The position numbers were made by a program, and so were the translations under genes. Source: Nostoc edaphicum CCNP1411 (GTDB lineage Bacteria > Cyanobacteriota > Cyanobacteriia > Cyanobacteriales > Nostocaceae). From it: a stretch of 64,000 nucleotides of DNA. Each line of letters opens with the position of its first letter. The first letter of the stretch is position 1. Positions 35,581 to 45,433 of the stretch are shown here, piece by piece. The notes beneath the pieces are model-generated. The model ran no database searches, was not told the origin of the DNA, and saw nothing but the letters and a program-made list of their open reading frames with translations. The stretch spans positions 6,347,001-6,411,000 of the forward strand of contig NZ_CP054698.1 of NCBI RefSeq assembly GCF_014023275.1, read 5' to 3'.

Positions 35581-37029
35581 CTATGTGCATCTCTCTACTT
35601 TGTTATTTTTTCTACTACCCCGATTTATTGAGCGGATACATAGATTCTTCGTTTTAGCCAATTTGACCCAGTTTGGATATTCAGTCATCAGTAAATCATA
35701 AAGCTCTTGATCTGGTATGCTTTCTGGGTCTTCTAAACTGAAAAAATCTGAATTATCAAGATAGCGATCGCTCATTTCGTCAAGCCGCTCTAGAAAAGTA
35801 AAATCACTGGTCTTTGCTTTAGCTAGCCAACCTAAAATACCTTTACCTTTAACATCCTTGCGTGACTTGCCAATTGCCATAAATTGCCAAAAAATAGGCT
35901 CATATGAAGACTCTTTAAGATATTGTTCTGTTTGTGACTCGTCAGAGGTTGCTCCATCCGTCACAAACATGATATAAACTGGATTAAAACTTTTATGGTT
36001 ACCTTTTTTAGATATTGGAAAATAGAATTTTCTAATCATATCTATAGCTTTACCATAGTAAGTACCACCTTCTAGTGGATACTCTTTCAAGAGATTTGGA
36101 ATAAAAGTTTTAAAATTTTCAATAGTCATTTCACCTGCGTTATAGGCTTTAGCTCCGAATAAAAATATATCAATGGAAGCGTTATCATCAAAACGACATC
36201 CTAAAGCAAGAATTTTTTCAGCAAACCGCTGAATTTTACCTAAAGTATAGAGCGCACTCATTGAGCCAGAGATATCAAGGCAAAGCACAACCTTAGCCTT
36301 ATGATTTGTCAAATTTGCTTTTTGTAGTGATATATCTGCTTTTTTAACAAGATTGAAAATATGTGGCGCTTCTCGCTCTAGCTTTTTCTCTAACGATATA
36401 TTTAGTTTCGCTGTACAGTTTTCTTGCACACTCTCTACTTTTGTAGATTCTTCCTGCTTAGTTTTGGCAATATATTTATCTACAAAACTTTGTAGTCCAG
36501 AACTATAGCCTTCTCCTACCGCTTGAAATCTCCATTCATTCTCTTTTTTATATAAGCGTCCAAATTCCAAAGCTGTCTCTTGAGAAAATACCTCTCTTAA
36601 ATTGTACCGAGCCAGAGAATTTTTGCTTTCGTGATTGTAAATCTTGATAAAGGCATTTTTGATTTGGCTAAAATTCTGATTTTTTTCTTGCCCTTCATGA
36701 ATAGTGACAACAAAAACTATCTCCTGAATATCTGGATTGACTTTTGCCAAATCAACATAAATTGTCTCATCATCTCCATTGCCTTCCCCAGTTCTATTAT
36801 CTCCTGAGTGTCTTAAAGATCCATCGAGTGACTGGAGATTATTATAGAAAACAAAATATTTATCATTGGGAATTCTACCATCTGCGCCTAACATAAATAC
36901 CGAAGCATCAATATCATAGCTTTGCCCAGCTTTATTTATTTGCCAACCCAAGCCAATAGCTACTTTCTTTAGATTTGGAGCTTCTTTAGAAAGATTAAAC
37001 CTGCCACCTTTGGTTAATTCAATTTCCAT
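35581..37029 (-). CDS. TerF-like protein (TerD domain fused to a von Willebrand A domain)
   Basis: 482 residues. An N-terminal TerD domain (1 to about 190) has YDIDASVFMLGADGRI and GEGNGDDETIYVDL, the calcium-binding region. After a charged linker comes a vWA domain (about 240-440) with the metal-site motif LDISGSMS and VTDGATSDES. TerF has this fusion in tellurite/stress-resistance clusters. The last 15 or so residues (RSINRGSRKNNKVERCT) are rich in Arg/Lys/Asn and end 18 bases from the IS66 remnant, so the native C-terminus was probably lost. It follows two TerD genes on the same strand. Confidence 0.87.
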   Translation of the reverse strand: MEIELTKGGRFNLSKEAPNLKKVAIGLGWQINKAGQSYDIDASVFMLGADGRIPNDKYFVFYNNLQSLDGSLRHSGDNRTGEGNGDDETIYVDLAKVNPDIQEIVFVVTIHEGQEKNQNFSQIKNAFIKIYNHESKNSLARYNLREVFSQETALEFGRLYKKENEWRFQAVGEGYSSGLQSFVDKYIAKTKQEESTKVESVQENCTAKLNISLEKKLEREAPHIFNLVKKADISLQKANLTNHKAKVVLCLDISGSMSALYTLGKIQRFAEKILALGCRFDDNASIDIFLFGAKAYNAGEMTIENFKTFIPNLLKEYPLEGGTYYGKAIDMIRKFYFPISKKGNHKSFNPVYIMFVTDGATSDESQTEQYLKESSYEPIFWQFMAIGKSRKDVKGKGILGWLAKAKTSDFTFLERLDEMSDRYLDNSDFFSLEDPESIPDQELYDLLMTEYPNWVKLAKTKNLCIRSINRGSRKNNKVERCT

Positions 37030-37125
37030 CTCATATACATCCTATAAATTAAACTTTTTTAATTATGCAAAAAAAGGGGGTAACAACAATGAATACCCCC
37101 TTTGGATTAACTTTTGAGATATTTA

Positions 37126-37698
37126 CTAAGCAGCATATTGGTCTACAAAACTTTGCAGCCCTGATTTATAACCAGCCCCAACAGCTTGGAATCTCCATTC
37201 TCCATCTTTTCGATAAAGTTTACCAAATTCAATTGCAGTTTCTGCGGAAGCATCTTCATCTAATTCATATTTAGCAATTTGTTTTTCTGTGGTGTTGTCA
37301 TAAATTCTGATAAACGAGTTTCTGACTTGCCCAAAGTTTTGCTTTCTTTGCTCTGCTTCATGGATAGTGACCACAAAAACTATTTCTTGAACTGAAGCAT
37401 CAACTTTACTTAAATCAACTTGAATTGTTTCATCGTCTCCTATACCCTCTCCAGTTTTGCTATCTCCGTCATGTTTCACAGAACCATCTGGTGATTGTGT
37501 GTTGTTATAGAATACAAAGTATTTTTCGTTAGGAATTTTTCCGTTAGCACCTAACATAAATATAGAAGCATCTAGGTCAAAAGCTGAACCTGTATCTGTA
37601 ACGTTAATATCCCATCCTAAACCAATTCCAGCATTTTTTAAGCTTGGTGCTTCTTTTGAAAGATTGATTCTTTCGCCTTTGCTGAGGTTAATTGACAT
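37126..37698 (-). CDS. TerD family calcium-binding stress protein
   Basis: 190 residues, one TerD domain: SINLSKGERINLSKEAP, AFDLDASIFMLGANGKIPNE, DSKTGEGIGDDETIQVDL and EWRFQAVGAGYKSGLQSF. The acidic loops are the calcium sites known from TerD structures. TerD proteins occur in clusters giving resistance to tellurite, phage and other stresses, by an unsettled mechanism. It is about 60 percent alike in pattern to the TerD part of the neighbouring fusion, suggesting local duplication. Confidence 0.93.
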   Translation of the reverse strand: MSINLSKGERINLSKEAPSLKNAGIGLGWDINVTDTGSAFDLDASIFMLGANGKIPNEKYFVFYNNTQSPDGSVKHDGDSKTGEGIGDDETIQVDLSKVDASVQEIVFVVTIHEAEQRKQNFGQVRNSFIRIYDNTTEKQIAKYELDEDASAETAIEFGKLYRKDGEWRFQAVGAGYKSGLQSFVDQYAA

Positions 37699-37760
37699 GA
37701 TTATTACCTATTTTTGAAAATGAATTTGATTCTGAATTACTATTGATTTGAGTAAATCAA

Positions 37761-37888
37761 TATAGGAATCCGCTTTGATTTCTGAACTAATTTGCGTAGG
37801 CAGGCAATAGGGAATAGGCAACAGGCAACAGTCAAGAAGGCTTCTTAGTTGTACTGAGTTTTTTCAGAAATCAAATATGAGTCCTATA
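37761..37888. mobile_element. MITE, copy B
   Basis: A 128-bp element almost identical to copy A (22766-22879), with 14 extra bases of a heptad-like stretch (GGGAATAGGCAACAGGCAAC) in the middle. It splits the TerD cluster, between two TerD genes, and ends five bases from the stop of the upstream gene. Confidence 0.85.
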
Positions 37889-37893
37889 TGTAG

Positions 37894-38496
37894 TTAAGCA
37901 TAGACTTTCACAAGTCCTTCTAAACCATTAATGTTAATGCCGTTGCCAATCGCCGCCATTTTCCACTCATTATTGTGATTATAAATTTCAGCCATAATCA
38001 TCCCGGTCATTCCTTTATATTCAGACCCCGACAAATGATATTTGGCAAGTTCTTGATTGTTAGATATATTGACCAGACGCACAAAGGCATTTTTAACTTG
38101 TACAAATTCTTGTTTACGAGCAATACAATCGTAAATATTAACCGTAAAAACCAATTTGACAATTTCTTTCGGTAGTTGAGCTAAATCTATAATTATTTGC
38201 TCGTCATCACCTTCTCCTGCACCCGTGAGATTATCGCCCAAATGGGTAATAGCTCCTGATTTATGGGATAGATTCCCAAAGTAAACAACGTTGCCTGCAT
38301 CTGTCATTTTGCCATTTTGATTTAAACAGATTACAGAAGCATCCAAGTCGCAGTCTTGAGTGCTTTTGAAAGCCCCAAAAAAACCGCCATCGGTGGATTT
38401 TGGTACATCCCAGCCCAATCCACACATCAACTTTGTTAACCCAGGAGCTTCTTTAGAAAGTGAGATGCTTTGCCCTTTTTGTAGATTGATTGCCAT
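37894..38496 (-). CDS. TerD family protein (TerE/TerZ-like)
   Basis: 200 residues with the TerD motifs INLQKGQSISLSKEAPG, DCDLDASVICLNQNGKMTD, GDNLTGAGEGDDEQIIIDL and KYHLSGSEYKGMTGMIMAEI. An insertion near residue 35 (STDGGFFGAFKSTQ) distinguishes it from the other two. It is the first TerD gene in transcription order, and the MITE lies between it and the next. ATG 38496 has no strong ribosome site but matches the family start. Confidence 0.92.
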   Translation of the reverse strand: MAINLQKGQSISLSKEAPGLTKLMCGLGWDVPKSTDGGFFGAFKSTQDCDLDASVICLNQNGKMTDAGNVVYFGNLSHKSGAITHLGDNLTGAGEGDDEQIIIDLAQLPKEIVKLVFTVNIYDCIARKQEFVQVKNAFVRLVNISNNQELAKYHLSGSEYKGMTGMIMAEIYNHNNEWKMAAIGNGININGLEGLVKVYA

Positions 38497-38692
38497 CTAA
38501 GTTATTTTAGATATATTGGATTGATAAAGTTCTTTGTTATGCGTTCTATCCTATTCACCTTAAAGAAGCGCTGAAATCAGTAAAAATACGTAAACTCAAC
38601 AACTCCATTTTGGGGTTTTCAACAAATCACGGAGACGCTGCGCGAAGCATCCCGTATGGAAGGGGTACCGAGGATGCAAAGACACGGAGAGC

Positions 38693-40867
38693 TTATTCTC
38701 TCCACAATGCCACCTGCTGTTTGAGTTCTCTCATATCCAAATAATCGTGAGCAAAAGCTTTCCGTAAAAGTGGATGAGGAATAAAACCATCATATTTTTG
38801 AAGTTCTGGTGCTTCTGAAGTACTGACTAAATCTTCTGAGGTAATTCTTTGTTCACACAATGAAGCAATTTCATTGTAAAGATGTTTAAATTTATTCTTG
38901 CCTAATTTAATTGTCAAATAATAGGGATTTACTCCGCCAATACTTGTAATTTCCAAGGATTCCCGGCAGTAGGAATTGATTAATCTTTCTAAGGTGCGAT
39001 AAGCAACCGTACCCATCCAAGGAAAAATGCAACATTTACCTTTTTCCAGTTGCAAAATATTCTGTTTATCTAATCCAACCTGCTGCGCCAACTGGCGAAC
39101 TTGACGTAATCGTTGCAAGGCATTTTTTTGCAAGTAACTATACTCAAAATTTTCTAATAAAACTTGCTGCATCCTTTGCAAAACTTTGGTATGAATAGTA
39201 CCACTACCACCACGCCAGTAAATACTTGCTTTACCTTCGGCTTGTTTAACAAAAATAGCTTTCTTTTTAAAGTCAACTTCTAAAACTTCCCAAGTTCTCC
39301 CAGCTAAAGCAAATTGATTGCCAACCGGAATCGGCGTGACGATACTGCCAATTTCTGTTGCACCTTGCTTAACAATATATTCTTGCTGTTCAGCAAAGAC
39401 AGCATAAAACTGAAATTTTCTCACCACCTTTTCTCCTGCCAAACCCAGGATTAATTTACCTTGTTCGGTATGCTGAATATGACCAATATCAATTAAATAG
39501 CGTAGCAATAGTTGGAAATCTTCTTTTAAAATAGCAGCAAAGGGCGGCAGACTAAAAATTTGTTTAGCTAAAGCATTAGCTGAAATTTCACCTGTTGCTG
39601 TTAAAATACTCATTGTCTGGTGATAAAGCAAACTCAAAGGATATTTAATTGGTTTGATTGGTTCAATCCATTGCTCCTCTAAATAAAGTTGAATAATAGC
39701 GATACACTGCAAAAGTTGCCAAGGGATTTGCTCTGGTAGAGAAGCTTCTGCTAATGGCTGATTTTCAACGCAGACAAAGCGCATATCAGCAGCTTCACCT
39801 CTTCTACCACTGCGTCCCAAGCGTTGTAAAAAACTAGCTACAGAGAGAGGCGATTCTAACTGAATAACTCGCTCTAAATGACCGATATCTATGCCTAATT
39901 CTAGAGTCAGAGTGGCAGCGGTAACAGCTGGATTGTTGGATTCACGCATTGCATTTTCAGCAGATTGCCGCAAGCTAGAAGATATACTCCCATGATGCAC
40001 ATGATATATATCCGGTAGTCCTTGTTCTGTGGCAATTTTTCGTAAAGATGCAATTACAGATTCGGTACGTGTGCGATTATTAGCAAATATTAGGCATTTG
40101 CGAGACTTGCTAAGGTTGAAAATATATTGTTCATCATCTGTCGCCTCTGATTCATCTACTTCATCAGTCATATAAAAATGTTCTACAGCTAGTTTTATTT
40201 GGCGTTTTATGCTGTCGATTTTCGGTGTAATAACTGGCTTGTCTGTTCCTGAACGCAACCACTCTTCAGCTATTGAGTAATCACCAAGAGTTGCTGACAA
40301 ACCAATACGGCGCGGTTGTTTTTGCGTCAACTTTGCTAAACGTTGTAATTGGCAAATAATTTGACAACCGCGTTCTGAACCCATAAAGGCATGAATTTCA
40401 TCAATGATGACAAACTTTAAATCACCAAATAAGCGAAGTAGGTCGTTATTTTTATTGATTAATAAACTTTCTAAAGATTCTGGTGTAATTTGGAGAATGC
40501 CTTGAGGATTCTTTAAAAGCTTGTTTTTTCGAGTTTGCGAAACATCACCGTGCCAGTGCCAAACGGGAATATCTGCTTCTTTGAGTAAGTCGTTGAGACG
40601 CTCAAATTGATCATTAATTAAAGCTTTGATTGGACTAATATACAATGCCCCTATGGTTGCAGCCGGGTTGGCATGTAATAGAGTCAAAACTGGCAGAAAG
40701 GCTGCTTCTGTTTTGCCAGCAGCAGTTCCAGCAGTAACTAGCAAGTGAGCATCAGTATCAAATATGACTTGACAAGCGGCAATTTGAACTGGCCGTAATT
40801 CAGTCCACTGGTGATGATAAATATATTCTTGGATGAAGGGTGCGAGTCGGCTAAAAGCATCGCTCAT
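38693..40867 (-). CDS. Lhr-like DEAD/DEAH-box helicase
   Basis: 724 residues. RecA domain 1 has Walker A AGTAAGKT (46-53), IIDEIHAFMGSERG (DEIH box) and GLSATLGD. RecA domain 2 has FANNRTRTESV, HHGSISSSLRQ, LELGIDIGH and QRLGRSGRRG. The end holds a winged-helix-like section and an Lhr-type C-terminal segment (GRTWEVLEVDFKKKAIFVKQ). These are superfamily 2 helicases related to repair helicase Lhr. No nuclease or methylase partner is adjacent; the TerD genes lie 200 bases downstream on the same strand. Confidence 0.9.
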   Translation of the reverse strand: MSDAFSRLAPFIQEYIYHHQWTELRPVQIAACQVIFDTDAHLLVTAGTAAGKTEAAFLPVLTLLHANPAATIGALYISPIKALINDQFERLNDLLKEADIPVWHWHGDVSQTRKNKLLKNPQGILQITPESLESLLINKNNDLLRLFGDLKFVIIDEIHAFMGSERGCQIICQLQRLAKLTQKQPRRIGLSATLGDYSIAEEWLRSGTDKPVITPKIDSIKRQIKLAVEHFYMTDEVDESEATDDEQYIFNLSKSRKCLIFANNRTRTESVIASLRKIATEQGLPDIYHVHHGSISSSLRQSAENAMRESNNPAVTAATLTLELGIDIGHLERVIQLESPLSVASFLQRLGRSGRRGEAADMRFVCVENQPLAEASLPEQIPWQLLQCIAIIQLYLEEQWIEPIKPIKYPLSLLYHQTMSILTATGEISANALAKQIFSLPPFAAILKEDFQLLLRYLIDIGHIQHTEQGKLILGLAGEKVVRKFQFYAVFAEQQEYIVKQGATEIGSIVTPIPVGNQFALAGRTWEVLEVDFKKKAIFVKQAEGKASIYWRGGSGTIHTKVLQRMQQVLLENFEYSYLQKNALQRLRQVRQLAQQVGLDKQNILQLEKGKCCIFPWMGTVAYRTLERLINSYCRESLEITSIGGVNPYYLTIKLGKNKFKHLYNEIASLCEQRITSEDLVSTSEAPELQKYDGFIPHPLLRKAFAHDYLDMRELKQQVALWRE

Positions 40868-40946
40868 ATTTATTTTTTATAGGTAATATGATTTACGCAT
40901 TGACAGAAAATACCAAATATGAATTCTTTGAAAAAGCACGTCTGTC

Positions 40947-41196
40947 GTAGGGGTAAAGCACATTGCTCATTGGTGTCAACTTAACGCGAAACTTCATGTC
41001 CGCCAGGGATTGTAAATCCCTGTCTCATAGCTAAAGTCCTCTGAAGAGGACTTCATAGCGCAAAAATTTTCAGTCTACTTCAGTAGACTTGAGCAATTAG
41101 TCAGGGAATTATATTCCCTGGCGGGTGAACAACACCTAATCAGTACGCTATTTTTGGCTTAAGTTGACACGCATGAGCAATGTGCTTTACCCCTAC
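40947..41196. repeat. 250-bp nested palindromic element
   Basis: Perfect 24-base terminal inverted repeats (40947-40970 and 41173-41196), extended with few mismatches for about 14 more bases, enclose several perfect hairpins: 41003-41021, 41033-41053, 41072-41089 and 41102-41120, and a wider stem GTCCGCCAGGGA/TCCCTGGCGGG. No coding frame is present. It may be a MITE or a structured RNA. Confidence 0.85.
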
Positions 41197-41626
41197 ATCT
41201 GACCATCGAAGAACGATTAATAAAAGGCTGAAACGACCCATTCTCGTATATTCATACGATGATTAAGTTGTACAGTGCGTAAGTCCTAGGTAATTAGTAA
41301 CAGGTAATGAATTGACTGCATGTTTACAAACAGGGAAAATACTTAAAATCATCCCGTAACGCTTGATAGATATAGCTTTTTAGGGAAGAGGTTAGAGTAT
41401 ATTACATATAAACGAGCGTAGATGCGGAGCGGCTTGTCGTAAGACATCGCTACAAACTTGAGATTTTATGTAAAACTTCACAAAAAAAGTGTTTCTCTTT
41501 ATTGATTTATTACATTTGCTGGCGTAGTTTTATGCGGTATTTACGTATACATATTTCTATCTTAAGCTTAGTGTTGTGTGATGCATATATCAATGCATCA
41601 TGTCACTCAATTTTGGAGTTATGACA
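41197..41626. other. Upstream region of the PEP-CTERM gene
   Basis: AT-rich DNA with no gene. GGAG (41615-41618) is eight bases before ATG 41627 and is the ribosome site. No further promoter element is clear enough to call. Confidence 0.5.
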
Positions 41627-42205
41627 ATGAAAAATATTTTCGCCAAAATCGCTGTTACCACAGCAGCTAGTGTTGCGATCGCAGCTAGTGCTAACAATCC
41701 AGCCCAAGCTATTGATTTAAACTTCAACTGGCTAGGTAATGCTGGTTATTCAGCAATAGGTTCATTCAGCTACGACGAGACTACAGCACCTACAATTATT
41801 TCAGAAAGTGGTAGTGGAGCGACCAATTTTTTACAATCCTTGAATGTCTCTTTCTTAGATCCATCTAATAATCTGCTTGGAACTTATAACACCGTTGCTG
41901 GTGGAGTCTCAGAATCTAATTTCTTCGCTTTCAACTTTGATACTTCCACTCATACCTTGTTTGGCCCCTTTGATGTAGCAGGAGGGACAGGTGTAATCGG
42001 AGAATATTTCTTCCAGGGAACCGTTGGTGATTCTTTGTCCTTACGTCAAGATATCGATCAACAGACAGCATTTATAACATTAGATCAAAATTCTGGTTCT
42101 ATTCAGGTATCCAAAGTCCCTGAACCTGCTTCTATGTTGGGTTTACTGGCATTTGGGATATTGGGTGTAGGCTCAACTCTGAAGAAAAAGCAAGCCTCTT
42201 GCTAG
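41627..42205 (+). CDS. PEP-CTERM sorting-domain exported protein
   Basis: 192 residues from ATG 41627. A signal peptide (KNIFAKIAVTTAASVAIAAS to about residue 28, cut after NPAQA) is followed by a Gly/Ser/Asp-rich beta-type region. The C-terminus has VPEPASMLGLLAFGILGVGS and a basic tail (KKKQASC), the PEP-CTERM sorting signal processed by exosortase. Such proteins are exported to the cell surface or envelope. ATG 41621 is close to the ribosome site and less likely. Confidence 0.9.
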   Translation: MKNIFAKIAVTTAASVAIAASANNPAQAIDLNFNWLGNAGYSAIGSFSYDETTAPTIISESGSGATNFLQSLNVSFLDPSNNLLGTYNTVAGGVSESNFFAFNFDTSTHTLFGPFDVAGGTGVIGEYFFQGTVGDSLSLRQDIDQQTAFITLDQNSGSIQVSKVPEPASMLGLLAFGILGVGSTLKKKQASC

Positions 42206-42767
42206 AAAGTAGGGCTTCCTAGTTAGAGGTTGCCAATTTTAGTTTAATGAATCTCTATTCTAGCTCCAATGCTTAAGTGAGTTGGTGAGTCAATTATCCA
42301 GCCTTATCAGTTCGCGATCGCTCGAATACTTATGTCAACAAGTATTCGAGCAATCACTAATGACTTGGTTAAAAATACTTCATGTGCCAGTTGAAAGGGC
42401 GGTATGAGGGTTATATGCACAAGCTTGAATATAATGCTACAATCCCCGAAGTTTAAATTTAGACATTATGCATTATTCAGGAGCTAGCAAATCAACTATT
42501 GTGATCATCACCAAAATCTAAAGTCTGTGTTTATAAAGAGCCTAAAGTGTTTACACAATCTGATATTTTAATTTTTAAGTCTTTGATGCAATACAAAAAT
42601 TATCTTTTAAAATTAAAATTATTCAGAAATTTTATAAACAGGGCTTAATTCAATCTTAATCAAAAAATCTTTAAACTTAAATTGAGTAATAAAAGTGGCA
42701 GCCATTACTGAAATTAGCAATAAGTCCGCTGATCTCAAGCTGTCTTTACAAAATTCACAAATAGCTC
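42206..42767. other. Gene-free stretch
   Basis: It contains the 12-bp perfect hairpin at 42320-42351 and otherwise AT-rich DNA without a frame above noise. No promoter could be assigned to the glycosyltransferase. Confidence 0.45.
42320..42351. repeat. Perfect 12-bp hairpin
   Basis: GCTCGAATACTT at 42320 and its complement at 42340 enclose an eight-base loop, ATGTCAAC. There is no T run, so a terminator is doubtful; a HIP1 site (GCGATCGC) is adjacent. Confidence 0.6.
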
Positions 42768-44057
42768 ATGCACATTCTGATCTATTCCTACAACTATCAT
42801 CCAGAGCCGATTGGAATTGCTCCATTAATGACTGAATTGGCAGAAGGACTAGTAAAGCGAGGTCATGAAGTGCGAGTGATTACGGGAATGCCCAACTATC
42901 CTCAGCGCGAAATTTACGATGGATATCGGGGTAAGTGGTATGTTACTGAGCAAAAAAATGGCGTCACAATTGCGCGAAGTTACTTGCGAATTAAGTCTAA
43001 ACCTAACCTCATAGATCGGCTGTTGCTGGAGTTGAGTTTTGTTTTTACGAGCTTACCCCAAGTCTTTAAAGGCGGACGCCCCGATGTGATTATCTTAACA
43101 GTTCCGCCTCTATTCGGTACGTTACCAGTAACTATATTTGGTTGGTTATACAACTGCCCGGTAGTTCTGAATGTGCAAGACATTTTACCAGAAGCTGCGG
43201 TACGTATCGGACTATTAAAAAACAAGTGGATGATCCGAAGTCTTGCAACCCTAGAGAAGTTTGCATATCGGACTGCACACACTATTAGTGTAATCGCTGA
43301 TGGGTTTCGTGACAATTTAGTGAATAAGGGAGTACCTGTTAATAAAATCGTTTGTATTCCCAACTGGGTGAATGTAAATTTCATTCGCCCTTTACCGAAA
43401 CAGCACAACTCTTGGATATCTAGCCATCAACTCAATGGGAAATTTGTTGTACTTTATTCGGGCAACATTGCTCTAACACAAGGTTTAGAAACAGTAATAG
43501 AAGCAGCCGTTTGTTTGCGTCATATCAAGGATATTGTCTTTGTGATCGTTGGCGAATCAAGAGCATTGCAAAGGTTGCAGGAATATTGTCTTTTAAATGG
43601 AGCAGATAATGTTTTGCTGCTACCGTTACAGCCACGAGAAACACTTCCTGAAATGCTAGCAGCATCTGATGTAGGGCTGATTGTGCAAAAGCATAATGTG
43701 ATTTCGTTCAATATGCCTTCAAAAATACCACTGCTGTTGGCGAGTGGTCGCCCGATTGTGGGTTCTGTTCCTGCTACTGGTACTGCTGCGAAAGCAATCC
43801 AACTCAGTGGTGGTGGGATAATTGTTGAGCCAGAATCACCCGATGCAATGGCTGCTGCGGTGCATGATTTATATACTAATCCTGCTCTAGGGGCAAGGCT
43901 TGGTAATAGAGGAAGACAGTTTGCCGAAGAAAACTATTCCTTGGAGCAAGCACTTGACCGATATGAAGGGCTGCTTTCTTATATTGTTACTAACCGAAAG
44001 TCTACTCTGAGGATATTACCGGATTTGGATTCTAAGGAATCAGTTGTAGATGGTTGA
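42768..44057 (+). CDS. Family 4 glycosyltransferase (WcaI-like)
   Basis: 429 residues with the GT-B fold. The start MHILIYSYNYHPEPIGIAPL and KRGHEVRVITGMPNYPQREI are typical of WcaI/CapM-type colanic-acid glycosyltransferases. The C-terminal half has VLYSGNIALTQGLETVIEA and PSKIPLLLASGRPIVG with GGGIIVEPESPDAMA. It would transfer a sugar to a growing exopolysaccharide or lipid carrier; the sugar is unknown. No other polysaccharide gene is adjacent. Confidence 0.9.
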   Translation: MHILIYSYNYHPEPIGIAPLMTELAEGLVKRGHEVRVITGMPNYPQREIYDGYRGKWYVTEQKNGVTIARSYLRIKSKPNLIDRLLLELSFVFTSLPQVFKGGRPDVIILTVPPLFGTLPVTIFGWLYNCPVVLNVQDILPEAAVRIGLLKNKWMIRSLATLEKFAYRTAHTISVIADGFRDNLVNKGVPVNKIVCIPNWVNVNFIRPLPKQHNSWISSHQLNGKFVVLYSGNIALTQGLETVIEAAVCLRHIKDIVFVIVGESRALQRLQEYCLLNGADNVLLLPLQPRETLPEMLAASDVGLIVQKHNVISFNMPSKIPLLLASGRPIVGSVPATGTAAKAIQLSGGGIIVEPESPDAMAAAVHDLYTNPALGARLGNRGRQFAEENYSLEQALDRYEGLLSYIVTNRKSTLRILPDLDSKESVVDG

Positions 44058-44466
44058 AGGCTGTTGAGGTCTGCTCACTTAATTAGCGAACACCAGGCGA
44101 CTGCACAGACAAAACCCTGATTGGGATAAATTAAATCACCCATTCGGGTGAGTTAAAAATCAACCGATCGGGTGACCTAAGTGTAGGAAGTTGAGACTGC
44201 TGAAAAATAGGACTCTAGAGAACACTGATTGATTGCATGTCGTTCTTAGTGAGGATAACTTGATGAAACTCGTAACCTTGATTAATAGAGCTGGATTAAT
44301 CAGCATAGGTCTACCCCTAGGTCGAAGCAAGCTACGCGCAGCGTGTCGCAGACAAGCCTCAGAAGGCATCGCTCCGTATGCTTTTCTTCCCTAAGATCAC
44401 TATTCACTATGAATAAAGACCGATAAACTCATCTGTAACTTATACCAATCTCGTCTTTTATGTGGT
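44058..44466. other. Gap before the TetR gene
   Basis: AT-rich DNA with a GTAGCCC-like dispersed repeat around 44320-44350 (AAGCTACGCGCAGCGTGTCG). A 69-codon minus-strand frame there is repeat-derived and is not called. Confidence 0.4.
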
Positions 44467-44488
44467 TATAATGCAAGCAAGCGCTTGC
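44467..44488 (+). promoter_or_regulatory. Promoter and likely autorepression operator of the TetR gene
   Basis: A perfect -10 box TATAAT (44467-44472) is followed by the palindrome GCAAGCGCTTGC (44477-44488). This covers the expected start site and ends eight bases before the ATG at 44497. Regulators of this family usually bind such palindromes at their own promoters. Confidence 0.7.
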
Positions 44489-44496
44489 AAACCCTC

Positions 44497-45140
44497 ATGG
44501 AAAACTTAGCATCAAGGACGGCACAAACTCGTGCACGCTTGATCAAGGCGGTAACTAAAGTGTTTGCAACGGCAGGTTTAACAGGAGCTACAACGCGAGA
44601 AATTGCTCGTGTTGCTGCGGTCAACGAGGTAACTTTATTTCGTCATTTCCAGAGCAAAGAGCAACTACTAGCTGCTGTAATTACCGAAGCGATCGCTTCA
44701 CAATCCCAAACCTTAGCTGATCACAAGGACTGGACTCAAAACCTGTACATTGACCTCAAGAATTATGCAAAGCTTTGCAACCAATGGAGGAGCATGAAGA
44801 CCTGATTCGGACATTGATTGGAGAAGCGAAGCGACACCCCCAAGCAGCCAGTCTGATGTTATACGAAGCTAACAAATCGATGCGCGAAAAGCTGGTTGTG
44901 TATTTGCAAAACAGTCAACCGAAGGGCACAGTGTCCTCAGATATAGATTTGAAAGCATCTGTAGATAGTTTCACGGGTATGTTGCTTCACGGTATGCTGC
45001 ATTCTAGCGATATCCCCAACACATTAGATTACAGTCGTCAATGTTACATAGAAACTTGTGTCAATTTATTTGTGCGTGGTATTAGCACTTTGCCATTGAA
45101 AGAGGCTGGAGGTTCAGTTGATTCACCTGCAACAAGATAA
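44497..45140 (+). pseudogene. TetR-family regulator, frameshifted
   Basis: The N-terminal HTH (residues about 8-60, TTREIARVAAVNEVTLFRHF) reads in frame to TGA 44803. The ligand-binding half continues in the -1 frame as MEEHEDLIRTLIGEAKRHPQ to 45140. The break is near 44774-44782 (AACCAATGGAGG), where one base appears to be missing. The two parts together would make about 213 residues, normal for TetR. If real, the protein keeps the DNA-binding half only. It lies 293 bases before an RND efflux pair that it probably controlled. A sequencing error cannot be excluded. Confidence 0.8.
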
Positions 45141-45433
45141 ATCGTGTTTTCTCTTAGAGTTAAGGCTCTGATTTTACACTGACTAAAAAAGTTTTATAAA
45201 TTACACTTTAAAAAATTGACAGGAGTTAAGTAATTTACAAATTAACTATAAAGTGATAAACGATATTTTTTTGTTTGAGGTGCTAGACATAGTGAGCGAT
45301 CGCCCAAATACCCAAATATATATTTGATTTGGCACCAACATCAAAAAACAAGGGCTAAAAAACTATTCAAACAATGCTTTTTTAGCGAAGAGTAGATTGC
45401 CCAAGTCTAAATCTATAAGACGAGAAACCGAAG
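45141..45433. other. Gap between the TetR gene and the efflux pair
   Basis: AT-rich with one HIP1 site. No palindrome matching GCAAGCGCTTGC was seen, so a second operator for the efflux genes is not evident. Confidence 0.4.

Noticed and set aside
44160..44369. 69-codon minus-strand frame
   Set aside because: Encoded largely by a dispersed GTAGC-type repeat.
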